Positions 33,884 to 38,721 of a stretch of DNA of 38,721 nucleotides are shown in pieces (position 1 is the stretch's first letter; the number at the start of each line of letters is the position of its first letter). The translations under genes and the position numbers were made by a program. Below the pieces are notes generated by a model. That model was not told the origin of the DNA and did no database searches. It saw only the letters and a program-made list of their open reading frames with translations. The DNA lies in NCBI GenBank assembly GCA_015060735.1, contig SUXX01000021.1:1-38721 (forward strand), given 5' to 3'. Source of the stretch: Bacteroides sp. (lineage in GTDB: Bacteria > Bacteroidota > Bacteroidia > Bacteroidales > Bacteroidaceae).

Positions 33884-33914
33884 GGAATTTCCCTTCCGAG
33901 ATTAGGGAAATCCC
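33884..33914. repeat. Inverted repeat GGAATTTCCC / GGGAAATCCC
   Basis: 33884-33893 and 33905-33914 pair at nine of ten positions over an 11-base loop. It lies 24 bases upstream of the lipoprotein promoter's -33 element and could be an operator or hairpin. Confidence 0.45.
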
Positions 33915-33934
33915 TATCGGGGACAACAAAAAAA

Positions 33935-33996
33935 GCGAAGAATCTGATTACACCCACTTGATGCACTCAGATTCTTCACTTCGTTTAGAATGACAC
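33935..33996. repeat. REP-like palindromic element, left arm shortened
   Basis: The inner left arm GCGAAGAATCTGA (33935-33947) and a full right arm (33967-33996, ending TTTAGAATGACAC) flank the conserved loop TTACACCCACTTGATGCAC. The outer left half is missing. It lies just past the stop of the minus-strand M28 gene. Confidence 0.82.
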
Positions 33997-34012
33997 TATC
34001 TTTTTGTATGCT

Positions 34013-35626
34013 TTACTTGGCATCCGGCTGACGTTGGAAATCGGCATCCTTGGCCCACTTAGGCATCTCATCTTGATTGGCAATGAGTAAGCCGATACTG
34101 AACATGAGATTAAGGTTTTCCATGGCTCCATCGAAGTCCCATTCGTCTTCACGATATTCATCGCTGGGCTGGTGATAGGTGTAACGCTTGGGCTTGGATG
34201 CTTGGCGAGCCTTGTCTATCACCTCACCACCACCTCCGGCCAATACGGTAGGTACGCCACGCTTCACAAAGTTAAAGTGGTCGGCACGGAAATAACCACC
34301 GGCAGGGTCTTCGGTCACAATGTGTACCTTACGACCTTGAGCTGATGCTACAGCTACTACCAAAGCATCGGTATCGCTCTTGCCTGCTGCACGGAGAGTA
34401 ACTCCGGTAGTACGCATGGCAGGAGCCGATCCATCGAAATTCAAGTTGACCACGGTTTTGGAAAGTGGGAAAAGAGGATTTTCGCAATAAGCCTGCGAGC
34501 CAAGCAAACCACATTCTTCGGAAGTTACAGCTATAAATACGATGGAACGACGGGGCTTGATGGGGAGTTCCTGGTACTTCTTAGCCAAAAGCATCAAAGC
34601 AGCAGTACCCGATGCATTATCGGCTGCACCATTATAAATGCTATCACCATCGATGGCCTGACCGATACCAAAGTGATCCCAATGGGCGGTGCAAACAATG
34701 TACTCGTCCTTGAGGTCGGTGCCTGGAAGCAAGCCGGCTACGTTATGCGATTCGCCTACCTTCATCTGTACATTCATGGTAACTTTGCTTTTGGCCTTCA
34801 TGGCAAAACTCTTGAAACCAGGCTTTTTAGCAGCCTCGGTCTGTTCATCGAAGTTCAATCCGCTAATGGCAAAAAGCTTCTTGGCTGCTTCTTCGTGCAA
34901 CCATCCTTGGAAGGCCAAAGCATCTTTGTTCAAATCGTCCGAGCAGAGGCCGATGTTGTTTTGCATGTGTGAGGAACAACATACATTCCAACCATACGAA
35001 GCAGCTGCTGTGTTGTGAAGCACCAAAGCACCGGCTGCACCTTGACGCTTGGCTTCTTCCAACTTATATTTCCAACGACCGTAGTAGGTCATGTTGCGTC
35101 CACGGAAAAGGTTTTTATCGTAATAGCCCGGGTCGTTTACCATGGCAATCACAATCTTGCCCTTCACATCAATACCTTCGTAGTCGTTCCAATTATATTC
35201 AGGAGCATTGATGCCGAAGCCTACAAAAACGAAATCGGTATTGGGCACCACAATCTTTTCCTGACCACGAAGCGTCCAGATAACGATGTCGTCGGGGAAA
35301 TTGAGATCCATACTACCTTTAGCACCTTTCACACGAATGCGGTTCTTGTCCGGTCGAGAGAAGGTAGAGATTTCGCGAACGGGCTGAAAGTAACTACCAT
35401 TGTTGGCAGGTTGAAGTCCCAACTTCTTGAACTCGTCGGCAATGTAATTGATGGTCTTGGTTTCGTATTCGGTCAAAGGTTTGCGTCCTCCAAATTCGTC
35501 CGAAGCCAAAGTTTTGATTCTTTCCTTAAAGAAGGCTACTTCTTCTTCGTATTGCTTGTGTTGTGCCATGACGGAAAGGCTGAACGATGCCACCATGCAC
35601 AAGGAAATGATGAGTTTTTTATTCAT
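34013..35626 (-). CDS. Secreted M28 family zinc aminopeptidase
   Basis: 537 residues. A signal peptide (MNKKLIISLCMVASFSLSVM, ending MAQ) directs export. About 130-250 resembles a PA insert domain. The M28 metal ligands are visible in order: AHWDHFG (His, and nearby Asp), AADNASGTAALM (bridging Asp), SEECGLLGS (Glu base plus Glu ligand), FRADHFNF (Asp ligand) and a final YHQPSDE His. The family removes N-terminal residues from peptides with two zinc ions. The neighbouring minus-strand gene is another secreted peptidase fusion, suggesting a shared peptide-scavenging role. Confidence 0.92.
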   Translation of the reverse strand: MNKKLIISLCMVASFSLSVMAQHKQYEEEVAFFKERIKTLASDEFGGRKPLTEYETKTINYIADEFKKLGLQPANNGSYFQPVREISTFSRPDKNRIRVKGAKGSMDLNFPDDIVIWTLRGQEKIVVPNTDFVFVGFGINAPEYNWNDYEGIDVKGKIVIAMVNDPGYYDKNLFRGRNMTYYGRWKYKLEEAKRQGAAGALVLHNTAAASYGWNVCCSSHMQNNIGLCSDDLNKDALAFQGWLHEEAAKKLFAISGLNFDEQTEAAKKPGFKSFAMKAKSKVTMNVQMKVGESHNVAGLLPGTDLKDEYIVCTAHWDHFGIGQAIDGDSIYNGAADNASGTAALMLLAKKYQELPIKPRRSIVFIAVTSEECGLLGSQAYCENPLFPLSKTVVNLNFDGSAPAMRTTGVTLRAAGKSDTDALVVAVASAQGRKVHIVTEDPAGGYFRADHFNFVKRGVPTVLAGGGGEVIDKARQASKPKRYTYHQPSDEYREDEWDFDGAMENLNLMFSIGLLIANQDEMPKWAKDADFQRQPDAK

Positions 35627-35665
35627 AATATAGGATGGTTTAATTATTCAATTCAAAAATCAAGA

Positions 35666-35685
35666 GTGTCATCCTGGAATGACAC
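35666..35685. repeat. Collapsed REP-like remnant (outer ends only)
   Basis: GTGTCATCCTGGAATGACAC: the left end and right end of the palindromic element joined with the centre deleted, between the C26-M19 gene and the M28 gene. Confidence 0.6.
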
Positions 35686-35692
35686 GAAACTA

Positions 35693-37516
35693 TTATTTTC
35701 TAACTTGAGTCAAAATTCGGAAGAAATTACCGCCCCAAATCTTACGGATAGCTTCTTCAGTATAGCCCATTTCGAGCAAATGCACGGTGATATTAATCAT
35801 ATCATTGTCGCCATTGCAACCCAACAAACCTCCACCACCATCGAAGTCGGAGCCAATACCCACATGGTCGATGCCGGCCACCTTCACGGCATGGTCGATG
35901 TGACGCACCACGTCGATGATGGAAGCTTCTTCGGGCTTTTCATTCTGATAATTCCGGAAGATGCAAATCTGAATCACACCACCATTCTTGGCTAACGCAC
36001 GGAGTTGGTCATCGGTGAGGTTACGGTCGCTCTTGCAACAAGCCATCACACCTGAATGGGAAGCAAATACCGGGTCTTTCGAGAGCTTCATCACATCCCA
36101 GAAAGTGCCTTCGCTAGCATGCGAAAGGTCGATTAACACGCCTTGCTTGTTCATTTCCTTCACCACCTTACGTCCGAAAGCAGTCAATCCCTTGCTTTTA
36201 TCGGCCGAGTTGGTAGACGAATTGCAGATGTCATTATCCCACGAGTGACAAAGGGTGATGTAATTCACGCCCATGTCCTTGAACATGCGGATGTTCTTGA
36301 TGTCCTTACCAATGCCGTATCCATTTTCGATACCGATGAAGAAGGCTTTCTTGCCCTCTGCCTTCAGACGCCAGGCATCGGCTTCGGTAATGGCAATACC
36401 ACATGCTTCGGGATATTTTTCCACGTCGGCATAGATGCCTTTAATCAGCTCACGACATTTCTCTACAGCCTTTTGTGAAGAAGCTTCATCGCGTTCGCCC
36501 TGTGCCAGGAAAGCAGCAAGGAACTGGGCATCGAGCTTGCCTTCTTCCATCTTCTGTACGCTTACCTGATTGTTCTTACGCAAGCCTACACTATGTCCGC
36601 CACGAAACCATAATGGGGTATCGGTATGAGTATCGACCGAGAGGATACGTGTGTGGATGTCCTTGGCCTGTTGGTAGGTCTTGGCCTTGTCAACTTGGAA
36701 CTTGAAAATTTTGTCAATCAAGGCATCTTCCTTTGCCAGTTCTTCGGGATGGAATTGGACAGCCAAGATGGAGCGGATAGGGTAGGCCTCCACAATCTCG
36801 GGAATACTATCAGAAGACCATCCACTAACCTTCAAACCGGGAGCCAACTTCCGAATGCCTTGGTGATGCATGGAGTTGGTCTTGATGGAACTTTGATTCC
36901 AAATTTGATGGATTTGGCTACCCGGCACCAAGTTGACCTCATGTGCCAAATGTTTTCCACCCAAGCCCGGGCGATGATTGACATCGGACGGTTTTTCGCT
37001 CGGAATGTCTTGATACAAAGTACCGCCCATACCGACATTAATCAGTTGCAAGCCCCGACAAATGCCCAAAACAGGTACATTGCGGTCGGTAGCCAACTTG
37101 AACAAAGTCAAATCATACGAATCGCGTTCGTTGTTCACGGCTTCCAGTTTCTCGTGCTTTTCTGCTCCGTAATAGGAAGGGGCGATGTCTTCACCACCAG
37201 TAAACACGATACCGTCCAGTTCGGCTACAATCTGACGAAGCAACTCTACATCGTCGGTCACTGGAATCAGATAAGGCACACCTCCGTTACGCATCACGGA
37301 TTCTACATACACTGAATTCACGGAGTTCTTGGTGCCATAGCCCAACGAAATACCAATCAAAGGTTTGTCCGCCACCCGAGGAGCTTGTTCAGCATCTACC
37401 TTATTATATAACTCGGTCAACTGAGGAGAATAAGGAGACACTCTCTTTCTCTGTGCTTGCATGCCCATGATACTACCCAAGGCGAGCATAGCAAGCAATA
37501 AATATTTCTTTTTCAT
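35693..37516 (-). CDS. Secreted fusion: C26 gamma-glutamyl hydrolase-like plus M19 membrane dipeptidase
   Basis: 607 residues. A signal peptide ends near MQAQ (residue 22). Residues about 50-275 are a class-I glutamine-amidotransferase-like/peptidase C26 domain (PuuD type) with nucleophile Cys153 in GICRGLQL, His256 and Glu258 in QFHPEE; all three catalytic residues are present. Residues about 290-607 are a renal-dipeptidase (M19) domain with metal ligands His297 and Asp299 (VDTHTDT), Glu397 (IENG), His466 (DLSHAS), His487 (ASHS) and Asp557 (GSDFDG), all intact. One chain may first cut a gamma-glutamyl bond and then split the remaining dipeptide, e.g. glutathione to Cys-Gly to Cys plus Gly; the substrate is inferred. 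Confidence 0.9.
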   Translation of the reverse strand: MKKKYLLLAMLALGSIMGMQAQRKRVSPYSPQLTELYNKVDAEQAPRVADKPLIGISLGYGTKNSVNSVYVESVMRNGGVPYLIPVTDDVELLRQIVAELDGIVFTGGEDIAPSYYGAEKHEKLEAVNNERDSYDLTLFKLATDRNVPVLGICRGLQLINVGMGGTLYQDIPSEKPSDVNHRPGLGGKHLAHEVNLVPGSQIHQIWNQSSIKTNSMHHQGIRKLAPGLKVSGWSSDSIPEIVEAYPIRSILAVQFHPEELAKEDALIDKIFKFQVDKAKTYQQAKDIHTRILSVDTHTDTPLWFRGGHSVGLRKNNQVSVQKMEEGKLDAQFLAAFLAQGERDEASSQKAVEKCRELIKGIYADVEKYPEACGIAITEADAWRLKAEGKKAFFIGIENGYGIGKDIKNIRMFKDMGVNYITLCHSWDNDICNSSTNSADKSKGLTAFGRKVVKEMNKQGVLIDLSHASEGTFWDVMKLSKDPVFASHSGVMACCKSDRNLTDDQLRALAKNGGVIQICIFRNYQNEKPEEASIIDVVRHIDHAVKVAGIDHVGIGSDFDGGGGLLGCNGDNDMINITVHLLEMGYTEEAIRKIWGGNFFRILTQVRK

Positions 37517-37538
37517 ACAAATTTTAGTTTATTGGCGA

Positions 37539-37546
37539 CAAAATTA
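37539..37546 (-). promoter_or_regulatory. -7 box for the C26-M19 gene (TAATTTTG, minus strand)
   Basis: CAAAATTA on the plus strand; TAATTTTG on the minus strand, 22 bases before the ATG at 37516. Divergent from the lplA -7 box. Confidence 0.5.
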
Positions 37547-37558
37547 TAAAATATGTCC

Positions 37559-37566
37559 TAACTTTG
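37559..37566 (+). promoter_or_regulatory. -7 box for the lipoate-protein ligase gene (TAACTTTG)
   Basis: A perfect TAnnTTTG 23 bases before the ATG at 37590, supporting that start over the longer open frame from 37461. Confidence 0.55.
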
Positions 37567-37589
37567 CTTTTAAATTTAGAAAAATCTGT

Positions 37590-38570
37590 ATGCGATACCT
37601 TAGAAATCCTCACACCGACCCCTATTACAACATGGCTTTCGACGAGTTTTGCCTCGAAAATCTGCCCATTGACGAGCCTGTATTCTATCTTTGGCAAAAT
37701 CGACCGGCCGTAATCATAGGCCTCAACCAGGAAGTAAATACAGAAGTAAACCTGGATTATTTGAAGGAAAACGACATCGCTTTGGTGCGAAGAGTAACCG
37801 GTGGGGGAGCCGTTTATCACGACCTCGGAAACTTGAACTACACCATCGTGGGACGTTCGGAAGACCTCGAACGCGATTATCCCGAATATGCCTCGCTGAT
37901 GATGAAAGCCCTCCAAGCCCTAGGCGTGCCCGCCACTCTCTCAGGGCGTAACGACATATTAGTGAAGGGAAAAAAAGTTTCCGGCTTCGCAAAACGGGTA
38001 TCACGCAATCGCCTGATGGTGCATGGCACTTTGATGTATCAAGTGGATGTAGACGTATTGACCAATGCCTTGAATCCCTCGGCCACCAAACTTCAAAGCA
38101 AGGGCATCGCCTCGGTTCGTAGCCGGGTAGCCAACCTATGCGATTATCTGCCCGAAGTTTCAAACATTCAGGAATTCAGCAACCGATTGGAAGAAATCCT
38201 TTCGTGCCACTATGCGGATGAAGAATACCAACTATCGGAAGAAGAACTGGCTCACATCCAAAAACTTAGGGATGAGAAATTTGCCACATGGGAATGGAAC
38301 TACGGACGTTCGCCTAAAGCTACCCTAACGCACTCAGCCCGCTTGGCATGCGGCACGGTGGAAGTACACCTCACACTTCAAGAAAACCGCATCGCTTCGT
38401 GTCAGTTTGGTGGAGATTTCTTGGGAAACTTACCGGCTTCGGACGTAGAAAAGGCTTTGCAAGGAGTTGTGTATGAGGAGGAAAGCATCCAGGCATGCTT
38501 ATCACAAATGGAAATCAGCCACTACTTTGATGGAGTAGCAGCTGATGATTTGGTGAAGTTGATGTTTTAA
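37590..38570 (+). CDS. lplA: Lipoate--protein ligase
   Basis: 326 residues from ATG 37590; the frame is open from 37461, but that part runs over the divergent gene's 5' end and the promoter box. The enzyme activates lipoate with ATP and attaches it to a Lys of E2 subunits or GcvH. Family motifs are MRYLRNPHTDPYYNMAFDEF, RRVTGGGAVYHDLGNLNY (the lipoate-binding RRxxGGGxVxHDxGN) and DILVKGKKVSGFAKRV with the catalytic Lys. The last about 80 residues form the C-terminal accessory domain of LplA. Single gene, with the stop overlapping that of the opposite-strand MarR-like gene by two bases. Confidence 0.93.
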   Translation: MRYLRNPHTDPYYNMAFDEFCLENLPIDEPVFYLWQNRPAVIIGLNQEVNTEVNLDYLKENDIALVRRVTGGGAVYHDLGNLNYTIVGRSEDLERDYPEYASLMMKALQALGVPATLSGRNDILVKGKKVSGFAKRVSRNRLMVHGTLMYQVDVDVLTNALNPSATKLQSKGIASVRSRVANLCDYLPEVSNIQEFSNRLEEILSCHYADEEYQLSEEELAHIQKLRDEKFATWEWNYGRSPKATLTHSARLACGTVEVHLTLQENRIASCQFGGDFLGNLPASDVEKALQGVVYEEESIQACLSQMEISHYFDGVAADDLVKLMF

Positions 38571-38721
38571 TTCTTCTGATATCCCTCAAACACGGGTTTC
38601 AACAACTCAGGAACTTCAAACTCATACGCCTTAATCCGTCCTAGACATTCCTTTCCGGCTTCCGTGAGCGAAAGATACATCTGACGCTTGTCTTGCTTGC
38701 CTAATTCACGCATCAGGTAAT
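38567..38721 (-). CDS. MarR-family winged-helix regulator (C-terminal fragment; 5' end outside the window)
   Basis: About 50 codons on the minus strand, ending with a stop at 38567 and continuing past the window edge. The translation includes MRELGKQDKRQMYLSLTEAG, matching the wing and following turn of MarR proteins (usual pattern D-x-R-x-x-x-x-x-LT-x-x-G). The rest of the DNA-binding domain and the start are not in the window. It is tail to tail with lplA. Confidence 0.7.
   Translation of the reverse strand, partial: YLMRELGKQDKRQMYLSLTEAGKECLGRIKAYEFEVPELLKPVFEGYQKN

Noticed and set aside
37461..37589. 43-residue extension of the lipoate ligase
   Set aside because: It runs over the divergent gene's start and both promoters; ATG 37590 begins the conserved domain.

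Overview
The window looks like chromosomal DNA from a Bacteroidales bacterium, most likely Bacteroidaceae (Bacteroides or Phocaeicola type). Supporting signs are the many TAnnTTTG -7 boxes (the Bacteroidetes housekeeping promoter signature) directly before genes, the Bacteroidetes-type RNA polymerase omega subunit next to BamD and a DUF4293 protein, a SerA with the Lys-type active site known from Bacteroides, and several Bacteroidetes-style secreted and lipoproteins. I see no tRNA, rRNA, CRISPR array, transposase or phage gene. The species is not identified.

Layout, left to right. (1) 1-4856, plus strand: a truncated metallo-beta-lactamase-fold hydrolase, a secreted SGNH-type acetylesterase, then a tight trio of a TerB/J-domain protein, a secreted propeller-like protein and a DbpA-type DEAD-box helicase whose motif II reads DEFD. 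(2) 4867-8252: a serine operon with its own promoter, serC-serA-DUF1015, closed by a hairpin. (3) 8289-10610: a GH20 hexosaminidase lipoprotein, tail to tail with a TSUP permease that is divergent from an IMPACT/YigZ gene. (4) 12048-14183: a 23-bp tandem repeat/hairpin cluster and uvrB. (5) 14301-16137: bamD, rpoZ, DUF4293. (6) 16169-18684, minus strand: a three-LysM/periplasmic-binding-like protein translationally coupled to a PorT-like barrel. (7) 18832-23780: uvrA-ybaK and a POT peptide transporter.

(8) 23840-33247 is the most interesting region. A minus-strand operon encodes a sigma-54 response regulator, a histidine kinase with almost no extracytoplasmic loop, and YaaA. Facing it across a 580-bp regulatory island is a plus-strand operon of FtsX/MacB-type permease, ATPase and a second paralogous permease. 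The island holds a sigma-54 promoter (TGGTAC-N5-TTGCT) before the permeases, three 17-bp TGT-N11-ACA dyads that could be regulator sites, and a perfect 28-bp inverted repeat enclosing 114 bp of very AT-rich DNA with a housekeeping-type -7 box. I infer that kinase, regulator and transporter form one signalling and efflux/envelope-stress module.

(9) 33370-38721: a small lipoprotein of unknown function, a secreted M28 peptidase, a secreted fusion of a class-I amidotransferase-like gamma-glutamyl hydrolase (C26) with a membrane dipeptidase (M19), a lipoate-protein ligase, and the 3' end of a MarR-like regulator. A palindromic intergenic element (TGTCATyCTGAAC..., REP-like) occurs six times in full, half or collapsed forms (near 8220, 15576, 30886, 33263, 33935 and 35666).

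Functional calls rest on motifs read by eye and on family knowledge; no database search was run.
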